Source of the DNA: Gemmatimonas sp.
GTDB lineage: Bacteria > Gemmatimonadota > Gemmatimonadetes > Gemmatimonadales > Gemmatimonadaceae
Direction: 5' to 3'
Assembly (NCBI GenBank): GCA_011390885.1
Contig: JAABRO010000021.1
Coordinates: forward strand, 1 to 48,195
DNA: 48,195 nt
Shown here: piece by piece, positions 24,901 through 32,481 of the stretch
How positions within the stretch are numbered: the stretch's first letter is position 1
How the letters are laid out: each line of letters opens with the position of its first letter
Made by a program: the position numbers and the translations under genes
The notes under the pieces: model-generated
Database searches by the model: none
Told to the model about the DNA's origin: nothing
What the model saw: only the letters and a program-made list of their open reading frames with translations

Positions 24901-27628
24901 GAGCCGCGTGCTCGCGGCGCTCGGGGCGGCGGGCGGTGTGCCCTCACGCGTGGTGCACGCGCTCAACCTCGATGCGCCGCCCGCCTCCACGGCCGAGGTG
25001 GAGGGGCGCGCGTTCTACAGCCTGCTCGGCCTGCTGCAGGGGATCGCCGCCGAGGGGATCGAGACGCCGCTGCGACTCGATGTGCTCACGGCGGGAGTGC
25101 ACCATACCGGTGGCGAAGCGATGTTCGAGCCGCGCCGCGCCCTGGTGCTGGGCCCGGTGCGCGTCGCCTCGCGCGAGCTCCCGAACGTCACCGCGCGGGC
25201 CGTCGATGTCCCGCTCGCCGCGTCGGCCGCGGCGGGCTCCCGGCTCGTTGCGCAGCTGCTGGCGGAACTGCACGGCGACGGTGAGGGACAGGTGGTCGCG
25301 TGGCGCGGGACGACCCGCCTCGCGCAGTCGTTCACGGCCTTGCCGATGCGTGCGTCGGACAGTGCGTCGTCGTGGATCCGCGACGGCGCGGTGGTGCTCG
25401 TGACCGGCGGTCTGGGTGGCCTCGGCCTGCTCGTGACCCAGGAGCTGGCGCGCGCGGCGCGCGCCCGCTTCGTGCTGCTGGGCCGTGGCGGCCTGCCGGA
25501 TCGCAGCGCGTGGCCAGCGGTGCTCGCCGCCGGTGGGGCGGCCGCCGAGCGGGTGCGCGGCGTGCAGGCACTCGAGGCGCTCGGTGCCGAGGTGTTCGTG
25601 GCGCAGGCCGACGTGAGCGATGCCGCGCAGGTGGTGCGCGCGGTCGGAGAGGCGCAGGCACGATTCGGTGGCATCACGCACCTGGTGCATGCGGCCGGCC
25701 TGGTGGAGGACGCGCTCATTCCGCTCAAGGAGCGCGCCTCGGCCGCGCGCGTGCTGGCGCCCAAGGTGAGCGGCACGCTCGCCCTCGAGGCCGCGCTCGC
25801 CCAGGCGCCGCTCGAGCGCGTAGTGCTGTTCTCGTCACGTGGTGCGGTGGCGGGTGTGGCCGGTCAGGTGGACTACACGGCGGCGAGTGCGTTCCTCGAT
25901 GCGTGGGCCGAGAGCAAGGCGGCCACGAACGGCGTGCCCACGCTCTCCATCGACTGGAGCGCGTGGCAGGGGGTCGGTATCGCGGCCGCACTCACCGCGC
26001 CCCCCGCGCCCGAGGGGCGCACGACGTCGCACGCGCTGCTCGAACGGTGCGTTCGCGAGAGCGACGCCGAAACGGAGTACCGCTCCACGCTCACGCCGTC
26101 GTCGCATTGGCTGCTCGACGGCCATCGCATCCGCGGCGGCGAATCGCTCATTCCCGGCACCGGGTATCTCGAGATCGTGCGCGCCGCCGCCACGGAGCGC
26201 GTACCGGCGCCGCGCCTCGAACTGCGCGACGTGTACTTCATCGCGCCGTTCATGGTGCACGACGGGGCGTCACGCGAGCTGCGCATCACCCTCGAGGGCA
26301 CCGACGAGCGCGATGTCGTGATCGAGGGGCGTGCCTCCGGCTCGGCGCCGTGGGAAGAGCACGCGCGTGCGCTCGTCGCGCCGCTCGCCGGCGAGGCACC
26401 GGTCGCGGTCGATCCGGCCTCCATCCGTGCCCGCTGCACCGCGCGCCATGTCACCTTCACGGGGAGCGAGAAGCGAGAGCATCTCGTGCTCGGCGAACGG
26501 TGGAGCAACATCCGCGCGCTGGACTACGGCGAGGCCGAGGCGCTGGCCACGCTCGAACTGCCGGCGGAGTACGTGGAGGAACTGGGCGCGTATCCCCTGC
26601 ACCCGGCGCTGCTCGACGTGGCCACCGCGTGTGCGCAGGCGCTCATTCCCGGCTTCGACGGCGCGCGCGACTTCTACATTCCCGTGTCCTACGGGCGCGT
26701 GCGCGTCTGGGCCCCGCTCGAAGCATCGTGCGTGAGCCACATCCGACTGCAGCCGGGTGCCGAAGGGCAGGACACGGCCGTGTACGATGTCACCGTCCAC
26801 GCGGCCGATGGCCGCGTGCTGGTGGACATTGCCGACTTCACGATGATGAAGGTCAAGGATCGGGTGCAGGTGGGGCATGGTCCGGCCGCGGCGCCGGCTG
26901 TTCCGCTGCAGATGCGTGCCGCCATCCTGCCGGAGGAGGGACTCGATGCCTTCCGGCGCCTGCTGACGGCCGACGTGACCGGACAGGTGGTGGTCTCGCC
27001 GCAGGACCTCGGGGCGTACCTCGATGCGCTGAATGCGCCGGAACCCGCGGCCGCGCCGCCGGAGCGCGCCGAGACGCGGGAGCCGGCCGTGGACGTGAGC
27101 GAAGTGGAGGCGGTGCTGGCCACGCACGAGTCGGTGCACACCGTGGTGGTCACGGCGCACCGGGAGCGGGCGGGCACGCTGCGCGTGACCGCGTTCGTGG
27201 TGTTCGAACTGGGAGAGCAGGCCACGGTGTCGGAGATCCGGCGCTACCTGCGCGGCAAGGTGCCGGAGGACTTGGTTCCGCAGCACCTCATCGAGCTCGA
27301 GGAGCTGCCGCTCGGTCCCGACGGGGCCGTGGACCGCAGCGCGCTGCCCGACCCGTTCGCCGGCCAGGACGACCTCGTCGGCCCCCGGACGGACATGGAA
27401 CACACCATCGCGAAGATCTGGATGGAGCTGCTGGGCGTGACCAAGTTGAGTGTGTACGATAATTTTCTCGATGTGGGCGGTCACTCGCTGCTCGCGATGC
27501 GCGCCGTCTCGCGCATCGCGAAGGCCACGAGCGTGCGCCTCAACCCATCCGTGATGACCCTGCACACCCTCGAACAGATCGCCGCCGAGTGCGCCGAGAA
27601 GTCGGCGCTCAGCGGGGCGGCGCGATGA
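21941..27628 (+). CDS. type I PKS: KS-AT-KR-DH-(A-subdomain remnant)-carrier
   Basis: This 1895-residue PKS module should extend the chain handed over by the NRPS by one ketide unit. The ketosynthase (1-440) has Cys187 in TACSTS and His323/His364. The acyltransferase (about 545-860) has GHSMGE with Ser635; its specificity motif reads AAHSS, so extender choice is unclear. The ketoreductase (about 910-1370) has TGGLGGLG (1155-1162) and Tyr1312 in DYTAAS, where the usual Asn is Ser. The dehydratase-like region (about 1375-1700) has His1395 and Asp1559. The order KR before DH is the reverse of the standard one. Residues about 1720-1806 look like the C-terminal subdomain of an adenylation domain, with Ala at the catalytic A10 Lys. 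The carrier Ser1849 sits in a PCP-like GGHS. GAGGA at 21925-21929 may serve as ribosome site. Confidence 0.95.
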   Translation: MSDHIELPAGSAETDIAIVGMAGRFPGARDVEEYWANLRGGVESVTWLTDEQLRAAGVPEELIADPQYVKACYPLPDMEGFDAGFFGFAPREASIMDPQQRHFLELAWTALEYAGHDPARFDGSIGVYAGCGASSYLMFNLLSNPELVQSTGMFLLRHTGNDKDFLATRVSYLMNLRGPSVNVQTACSTSLVAIHAAVQSLLNHECDLALAGGSTLKQPHTVGYKYEEGEIMSPDGHCRSFDEKAEGTIFGSGAGVVVLRRLVDAIRDGDTIHAVIKGSAINNDGSQKVGYLAPSVDGQAAVIEEALRLADISPEDVQYVECHGTATPVGDPIEVTALTQAYRSAGAQHNGYCAIGTVKSNIGHLDTAAGVAGVIKTVQALKHREIPPSLHYTAPNPAIDFETSPFFVNATLRTWETDGRARRAGVSALGAGGTNAHVVLEEAPALPPSSPARDLQLYVLSAKTPSALDAQAMNLADFLERTDAPAADVAFTLAAGRHAFAHRRAVVAASAHEAAALLRANDPKQLPSGTVSDRPRSVAFMFAGGGAQHPGMGEDLYRTEAVYRAAVDECIALLQPRLDWDLKALLYPPVAQREALAAEMERPSRSLPCLFITQYAMAKQCLAWGLEPSAMIGHSMGEYTAAHLAGVFSLADGLALVTLRGQLFEKVPAGGMLSVSLSAEELAKRLPPELSIAAVNAPELCVASGPLDALERLEAALEADEIDSRRVRINIAAHSSMLEPILAEFGAFFRGITLSAPERPFVSNVSGTWITAEQATSPDYWVRHLRQTVRFADGVGVLLEDAGRVLVEVGPGRILATLAGLHPARSKEQVTLTSMRHPDEAAHDVAHALGLLGRAWVAGVPLRSEALWHDERRRRLPLPTYPFEHQPYFIAPGKPAVAAPSLAKRADVGSWFHAPAWVRSPVQPSDVPADARWLVFHDDQGTGRALVEALVQRAGRVDAVISVIPGDGYAAIDARTFRIDPSEPEHASRVLAALGAAGGVPSRVVHALNLDAPPASTAEVEGRAFYSLLGLLQGIAAEGIETPLRLDVLTAGVHHTGGEAMFEPRRALVLGPVRVASRELPNVTARAVDVPLAASAAAGSRLVAQLLAELHGDGEGQVVAWRGTTRLAQSFTALPMRASDSASSWIRDGAVVLVTGGLGGLGLLVTQELARAARARFVLLGRGGLPDRSAWPAVLAAGGAAAERVRGVQALEALGAEVFVAQADVSDAAQVVRAVGEAQARFGGITHLVHAAGLVEDALIPLKERASAARVLAPKVSGTLALEAALAQAPLERVVLFSSRGAVAGVAGQVDYTAASAFLDAWAESKAATNGVPTLSIDWSAWQGVGIAAALTAPPAPEGRTTSHALLERCVRESDAETEYRSTLTPSSHWLLDGHRIRGGESLIPGTGYLEIVRAAATERVPAPRLELRDVYFIAPFMVHDGASRELRITLEGTDERDVVIEGRASGSAPWEEHARALVAPLAGEAPVAVDPASIRARCTARHVTFTGSEKREHLVLGERWSNIRALDYGEAEALATLELPAEYVEELGAYPLHPALLDVATACAQALIPGFDGARDFYIPVSYGRVRVWAPLEASCVSHIRLQPGAEGQDTAVYDVTVHAADGRVLVDIADFTMMKVKDRVQVGHGPAAAPAVPLQMRAAILPEEGLDAFRRLLTADVTGQVVVSPQDLGAYLDALNAPEPAAAPPERAETREPAVDVSEVEAVLATHESVHTVVVTAHRERAGTLRVTAFVVFELGEQATVSEIRRYLRGKVPEDLVPQHLIELEELPLGPDGAVDRSALPDPFAGQDDLVGPRTDMEHTIAKIWMELLGVTKLSVYDNFLDVGGHSLLAMRAVSRIAKATSVRLNPSVMTLHTLEQIAAECAEKSALSGAAR

Positions 27629-28413
27629 ACCCGTTCTACTTCGGCTCGTCGAAGTCGCCGCTGTACGGCGTGTACCATCCGCCGCGTGCGGGTGAGGGGG
27701 CGGGGAAGGCCGTGCTGCTGTGCTATCCCATGGGCGCCGAGTACATGCGCGCGCATCGAGCGTTCCGGCAGCTCACCACGCTGCTCGTGAAGGGCGGCGC
27801 GCATGTGCTGCGCTTCGATTATTTCGGCACCGGCGACTCGGCCGGTGAGGGGACGGAGGCGACCGTGGCACGGTGGCTCGAGGACATCGACGTGGCCATT
27901 GACGAGCTCAAAGAAACGGCGCAAACGACCTCGGTGACCATCGTGGGGCTGCGCTTCGGGGGCACGCTGGCCGCGCTGGCGAGCACGGAGCGCAACGATG
28001 TGGAGCAGGTCGTGCTCTGGGATCCGATCATCGATGGCACGCAGTACGTGCAGGACCAGCTGGCGGCGCACGAGGGGGAGCGGCGTCGGCGCGGCGGGCC
28101 GGCGAACGCGGAAACGGCAGGGGTGCACGGGTTCCCGCTCACGAGCGCGATGCGCGCGGCGATCGAGCCGATCGACCTGCTCACGTGGCCGGGTGGCAAC
28201 AGCCGCATCGAGATCGTGACCTCCGCGGAGCGCGAGGACGCGCGCGACCTGGCGGGTCGGCTCGCTGCGCGTGGTCGTGCGGTGCGCGCGCAGGTGTTCC
28301 CGAGCAACGGCAACTGGGCCGAATCTGACGCGTTCGGGTCGGCGCTGATTCCCCAGGGCATCATCCAGGGCGTGCTGGGGTGCGTTCTGGGAGACAAGGT
28401 GACGAGCGCATGA
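27625..28413 (+). CDS. alpha/beta-hydrolase-like protein, no nucleophile (cassette copy 1, member a)
   Basis: This 262-residue alpha/beta-hydrolase-fold protein begins at an ATG that overlaps the PKS stop (ATGA). The oxyanion and strand landmarks are clear (AVLLCYPMGAEY, RFDYFGTGDS, VVLWDP), but the nucleophile elbow reads GLRFGG with Arg110 where Ser would be. The homologue at 34275 has Arg at the same residue number. From memory, this GLRxG elbow and a following VLW phrase resemble exosortase A system-associated hydrolase 2. The protein may be a non-catalytic partner of the next gene product, or use another mechanism. Position directly after a carrier-protein domain suggests work on carrier-bound intermediates; that is inference. 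A frame opening upstream inside the PKS gene is discounted. Confidence 0.85.
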   Translation: MNPFYFGSSKSPLYGVYHPPRAGEGAGKAVLLCYPMGAEYMRAHRAFRQLTTLLVKGGAHVLRFDYFGTGDSAGEGTEATVARWLEDIDVAIDELKETAQTTSVTIVGLRFGGTLAALASTERNDVEQVVLWDPIIDGTQYVQDQLAAHEGERRRRGGPANAETAGVHGFPLTSAMRAAIEPIDLLTWPGGNSRIEIVTSAEREDARDLAGRLAARGRAVRAQVFPSNGNWAESDAFGSALIPQGIIQGVLGCVLGDKVTSA

Positions 28414-29279
28414 GAGAGAAGGCAGTCAAGTTCGGGGCCAATCGCGGTCTCGTCGGCATCGTGGCGGAACCCACCGTGCCGGTGGCCGGCAAGCCGGCGG
28501 TCGTGCTGCTCAACTCCGGCATCCTGCACCATGTGGGGGCCTCGCGGCTCTACGTGCGGGTTGCCCGTCGTCTCGCGGCGGCCGGACACGCCACGCTGCG
28601 GTTCGACTTTTCAGGGATCGGCGATTCCGAACCGCGCAGGGACACGCTCGGCGCCGCCGAGAGTGCGGTGGTCGAGACGCGTGAGGCGATGGACCTGCTG
28701 CAGACCCGCAAGGGTGGCACTGACCGATTCATCCTGTTCGGGTTGTGCTCCGGGGCCGACATGGGCTTCAAGACGGCCGGCGTTGACGAGCGCGTGGTGG
28801 GGCTGGTGCAGCTGGATCCATTTGCGTATCGCACGCGCGGGTACTATGTGCACCACTATGGCCCGAAGCTGGTCAGCGTGGATGCGTGGCGGAACTACGT
28901 GAGCGTGCGCGTTCGGCGCTGGCGCGCGAAGCGGGAGGCGGCGCGGCGGGTGCCGGGCGCGGTCGACGAGGAGCGCCTGGAGTACGTGGCTCCCGAGTAT
29001 CGCCGCATCTTTCCGCCGCGCGAGCAGACGAAGGCGAGGCTGGAGGCGCTGCTCGCTCGGCGCGTGCAGCTGCTCAATGTCTTCTCGAGCGGCATGCCCG
29101 ACCACTACAATCACGAGCGGCAGTACCGGGACGCCTTCGCCGACATCGACTTCGGCAATCAGCTGCAGGTGGACTTCATTGCGGGCGCCGAGCACACGTT
29201 CACCTATCTCCCCGACCAGGAGCGGGTGCTCGAGATCGTCGATCGCTGGGCCCAGCGCGTCTTCCCAGGATCCGGCTGA
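28410..29279 (+). CDS. alpha/beta hydrolase with Cys nucleophile (cassette copy 1, member b)
   Basis: This 289-residue alpha/beta hydrolase starts at ATG 28410, overlapping the previous stop (ATGA). Landmarks are LNSGILHHVGASR, LRFDFSGIGDS and an elbow FGLCSGAD in which Cys113 takes the nucleophile position. A late AEHTF provides a candidate catalytic His, and QLDPF may carry the acid. From memory, the G-x-C elbow resembles exosortase A system-associated hydrolase 1, which is reported to occur next to a second, distantly related hydrolase, as here. Cys hydrolases of this fold include dienelactone hydrolase, so thioester hydrolysis or acyl transfer is plausible. The homologue at 34988 repeats the same arrangement. 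Confidence 0.85.
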   Translation: MREKAVKFGANRGLVGIVAEPTVPVAGKPAVVLLNSGILHHVGASRLYVRVARRLAAAGHATLRFDFSGIGDSEPRRDTLGAAESAVVETREAMDLLQTRKGGTDRFILFGLCSGADMGFKTAGVDERVVGLVQLDPFAYRTRGYYVHHYGPKLVSVDAWRNYVSVRVRRWRAKREAARRVPGAVDEERLEYVAPEYRRIFPPREQTKARLEALLARRVQLLNVFSSGMPDHYNHERQYRDAFADIDFGNQLQVDFIAGAEHTFTYLPDQERVLEIVDRWAQRVFPGSG

Positions 29280-29299
29280 GCCGGCGGACGCGCCGCTCC

Positions 29300-30034
29300 A
29301 TGGCAACCACGATCGCCGAGGTGCGCCTCATCGACCTCCGACGCGTGCAGGCCGATGCATGGACGTTGCTCGACGAGGCGGAGCGCGTTCGCGCGGCGCG
29401 GTTCCGGCATCCGGAGGATGCGCGGCGCTGGATCGCGGCCCGCGCGGCGCTGCGCACCGAGCTCGGCGCGGCGCTCGAGGTCCCTGCGGCATCGCTCGTT
29501 TTCCGCTACAGCGCGCGCGGGAAGCCGGCGCTCGCCGGCGCCTCGGCTGGGCGGATCGCGTTCAACCTCAGCCACAGCGCGGAGTGGGTCGCCATTGCGA
29601 TGGTCCGCGCCATGGGCGACGGAGAGCCGCCGCCGGTGGGGGTCGATATCGAGGCGATTCGGCCGCTCGACGAACTCGCCGAACTGGTGGAACGCTGCTT
29701 CGCTCCCGAGGAGCGCGAGGCCTGGTGTGCGCTCGATGAAGCGCTGCGGCTCGCGGCCTTCTACCGCACCTGGGCCCGCAAGGAGGCCTGCGTGAAGGCC
29801 CTTGGCGTCGGCATTGGTGCGCCGCTCCACGCCGTCGACGTGAGGGACCCGGCATGGCCGCGCGTGCGCCTGACGGAGGCGCTCACCGGACACGAACACG
29901 CATGGTCGCTTCGCGACTTCGATGCAGCACCGGGCATCGTCGGCGCGCTCGCCGTGCCGAAGGCCGATGTGCTGTTGCAGGTGCACGACCTGTCCCGCGC
30001 AGGCGGAGAGTCGGAAGGTGACCGTGCCGCCTGA
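29300..30034 (+). CDS. Sfp-type 4'-phosphopantetheinyl transferase
   Basis: The product is 244 residues and would load phosphopantetheine from CoA onto the carrier Ser residues of the NRPS/PKS proteins in this operon. Family motifs are NLSHS, GVDIE (Mg-binding Asp116) and the WARKEACVKA segment (Lys161, Glu162). I used ATG at 29300, 20 bp after the hydrolase stop, because the frame upstream lies inside that gene. The length is normal for the Sfp group. It overlaps the next gene slightly, consistent with one transcript. Presence of a dedicated PPTase supports the cluster being self-sufficient. Confidence 0.96.
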   Translation: MATTIAEVRLIDLRRVQADAWTLLDEAERVRAARFRHPEDARRWIAARAALRTELGAALEVPAASLVFRYSARGKPALAGASAGRIAFNLSHSAEWVAIAMVRAMGDGEPPPVGVDIEAIRPLDELAELVERCFAPEEREAWCALDEALRLAAFYRTWARKEACVKALGVGIGAPLHAVDVRDPAWPRVRLTEALTGHEHAWSLRDFDAAPGIVGALAVPKADVLLQVHDLSRAGGESEGDRAA

Positions 30035-31355
30035 CCAACCGCCGCCTCGTCGGCGTTCAGCCACCGGCGTTGCAAGGTTCGCGACGTCCGCCGCGCTCGC
30101 CGGCCTCGTCGCATTCACGGCGTGCGACGCACGCGGCTCGAGCGGCGAGGCAACGGATGCCGTCACTGGTACCGCCGTGGCGACGGAGTCGCTGCCGCCC
30201 GCCGATTCCACGGGGGTCACCTTCCGCCTCGACACCGTTGCGACCGGACTGGAAGTGCCATGGGGGATCGCGGCGCTGCCGGACGGCCGGCTGCTGGTGA
30301 CCGAGCGACCGGGGCGCATCCGCGTGATCCGCGACGGCCTGCTCGACCCCGAGCCGTGGGCCACGCTCGACGTGTACGCTGAGGACCCGGGCATCGGACC
30401 GGAGTCCGGATTGCTCGGCATCGCGGTGTCCCCGGACTTCGCGAGGACAGGGCATGTATACGTCGTGGCCACGACGTGGCGGTCGGCGGGGGATCGCACG
30501 CGGGCGCTGTCCACGCGTCTGTCACGGCGTGTGCGCGGACTCTTCGACGAGACGGCCACGTTGCGGTATCGGAACCAGGTGCTCCGCCTGCGCGACGCGG
30601 ACGGGCGTGGGGTGGAGTCGGAGGTGATCGTCGAAGAACTGCCCGCCGCGTTCTATCACGCGGGCGGCGGCATCGCCTTCGGCCCCGATGCCATGCTGTA
30701 CGTGTCCATGGGCGACGCGCTCCTGCCGCGCCAGGCGCGCCTGCCGACCTCCTGGCTCGGGCGTGTGCATCGCTTCACCCCGGACGGACGCATTCCGACG
30801 GACAACCCAAACGCAGGCTCGTCCACCTGGGCGTTCGGGCTCCGGAACACGCAGGCGTTCGCGTGGCTCGACGACGGCACGATGGTGGGCGTCGAGCACG
30901 GGCCGACCGGGATGCCGCAGGAGGGCGGCCGGGCGGGGCACGACGAACTCAATGTGCTCGTCGCGGGGGGCGACTACGGCTGGCCCGACGCGCTCGGCGG
31001 CGAGTCGAGCCGCGGCAGTCGGCCGGCGATCTGGACATGGGGGGAGCCCATCGCTCCAGGCGGGATCGCGGTGTACCGCGGCCCGGTCGTTGGATGGCAG
31101 GGATCGCTTCTCGTAGCCGGGTTACGCGGACGGCTCGAGCGCGTCGTGCTCAGAAGGGAGGGCGACGTCTGGCAGGCGACGGCCACGGAGACGCTGATCG
31201 ACCGCGACCTCGGCCGCCTGCGCGCGGTTCTCGCGGATTCCACCGGCTCCGTATATCTCACCACCAGCAACCGTGATGCGCGCGGCGCACCACGGGCGAG
31301 CGATGACCTGCTCGTGCGGCTGACCCCCATGCCACCGGTCGACGATTCGCCGTGA
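30024..31355 (+). CDS. PQQ-type sugar dehydrogenase-like beta-propeller lipoprotein
   Basis: This roughly 443-residue protein has a twin-Arg-free signal and a lipobox-like FTAC near residue 31, so it is likely a lipoprotein outside the cytoplasm. The body is a six-bladed glucose/sorbosone dehydrogenase-type propeller: GLEVPWGIAALPDGRLLVTER, YHAGGGIAFGPD, AFGLRNTQAFAW and GVEHGPTG. Members oxidise sugars with PQQ or, in some, simply bind carbohydrate. The start is a GTG at 30024 with GGAAGG at 30013-30018; a GTG at 30018 is the alternative. It overlaps the PPTase gene by 11 bp and the following gene by a GTGA. Its place in the operon suggests extracellular sugar or aldose-type oxidation linked to the product, which is a guess. 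Confidence 0.85.
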   Translation: MPPDQPPPRRRSATGVARFATSAALAGLVAFTACDARGSSGEATDAVTGTAVATESLPPADSTGVTFRLDTVATGLEVPWGIAALPDGRLLVTERPGRIRVIRDGLLDPEPWATLDVYAEDPGIGPESGLLGIAVSPDFARTGHVYVVATTWRSAGDRTRALSTRLSRRVRGLFDETATLRYRNQVLRLRDADGRGVESEVIVEELPAAFYHAGGGIAFGPDAMLYVSMGDALLPRQARLPTSWLGRVHRFTPDGRIPTDNPNAGSSTWAFGLRNTQAFAWLDDGTMVGVEHGPTGMPQEGGRAGHDELNVLVAGGDYGWPDALGGESSRGSRPAIWTWGEPIAPGGIAVYRGPVVGWQGSLLVAGLRGRLERVVLRREGDVWQATATETLIDRDLGRLRAVLADSTGSVYLTTSNRDARGAPRASDDLLVRLTPMPPVDDSP

Positions 31356-32476
31356 TCATTGCCCAGATGCTCGAATCCGACGGCCCGGGCGGGGCCGAAC
31401 TCGTCGTGCTCCGGCTCGCGATCGAGCTGCGCCGGCGCGGGCACGATATCGTGCCGGTCGGTCCCACCAACGGCGTCGGCTGGCTGGGTGAGCGGTTTCG
31501 GGAGGCCGGCTTCGAGCCGGAGCAGTTCGGGCTGCGCCGCGCCGTCGATCCGAGTGGGCCGCGTCGGCTCGCGGAGATGCTGGCGCGTCGCGGTGTGCAG
31601 GCGGTGCACTCGCACGAGTTCACGATGTGCGTGTACGGTGCCGCAGCCGCGCGGCGGCTGGGCGTGCCGCATGTGACCACGATGCACGGCAGCCAGACCA
31701 TGACGCAGGCGTGGCGTCGCCGCGCGGCGCTGCGGTGGGCGTATCGACGAAGCCGGGCGGTCGTAGCCGTGTCGGAGGCCACGCGAGTCCAGCTCGAGGC
31801 GGATCTCGGCCTGCGCCCCGGCGTGCTCACCCTCGTGCGCAACGGTGTGCCGGTGGTGCGAGGCGATCGAGCCCGGGCGCGCGCGGAGTTCGGCCTCCGC
31901 GACGACGACGTCATGGTGCTCGCCGTCGGCAACCTCGATCCGCGCAAGGGACATCGCGTGCTGCTGGGCGCCCTGCAACAGCTCGTGGCGAACGGACTGG
32001 ACGTGCCGTGGCACCTCGTCATCGCGGGCGGCCGTGGCGGCCCTGAGCGGGAACCGCTGCTCGCCTTCGCCGCCGAGCATGGTATCGCCGACCGGGTGCA
32101 CGTGCTGGGGCAGCGCGAGGACGTGCCCGACCTGCAGGCCGCTGCCGACATCTTCGCCATGCCCTCGCTCTGGGAAGGGCTGCCGCTCGCGCTGCTCGAG
32201 GGGATGATCGCCGGCAACGCCTGCGTCGCCTCGCGCACCTCCGGCATCCCGGAAGCCATCACCGACGGGGAGCATGGGGTGCTGGTGCCGCCCGGTGATG
32301 TGGAATCCCTGGCGACCGCGCTGGCGCCCCTGCTGCGCGATCCGGCGCTGCGTGCCCGCTACGGGCAGGCTGCGTACGCACGCGCCATGCAGGAGTTCAC
32401 GATCGAGGCGATGACGGACCGCTACGAGGCGCTGCTCGGCGTCGGAGCCGGGCAGCTGGTCGGCGCAGGGCGGTAG
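31352..32476 (+). CDS. GT4 family glycosyltransferase
   Basis: This 374-residue GT-B enzyme starts at GTG 31352, overlapping the previous stop. The N-domain begins with DGPGGAELVVLRL, the glycine-rich acceptor loop, and has HSHEFT and TTMHG. The nucleotide-sugar half (about 185-360) has VGNLDPRKGH, FAMPSLWEGLPLALLEGM (the E-x7-E donor motif) and SGIPEAI. All landmarks of a retaining GT4 are intact. Its position between assembly-line genes argues that the peptide/ketide product, or a lipid carrier of it, is glycosylated. Sugar and acceptor are unknown. Confidence 0.93.
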   Translation: MIIAQMLESDGPGGAELVVLRLAIELRRRGHDIVPVGPTNGVGWLGERFREAGFEPEQFGLRRAVDPSGPRRLAEMLARRGVQAVHSHEFTMCVYGAAAARRLGVPHVTTMHGSQTMTQAWRRRAALRWAYRRSRAVVAVSEATRVQLEADLGLRPGVLTLVRNGVPVVRGDRARARAEFGLRDDDVMVLAVGNLDPRKGHRVLLGALQQLVANGLDVPWHLVIAGGRGGPEREPLLAFAAEHGIADRVHVLGQREDVPDLQAAADIFAMPSLWEGLPLALLEGMIAGNACVASRTSGIPEAITDGEHGVLVPPGDVESLATALAPLLRDPALRARYGQAAYARAMQEFTIEAMTDRYEALLGVGAGQLVGAGR

Positions 32477-32481
32477 CGCAC

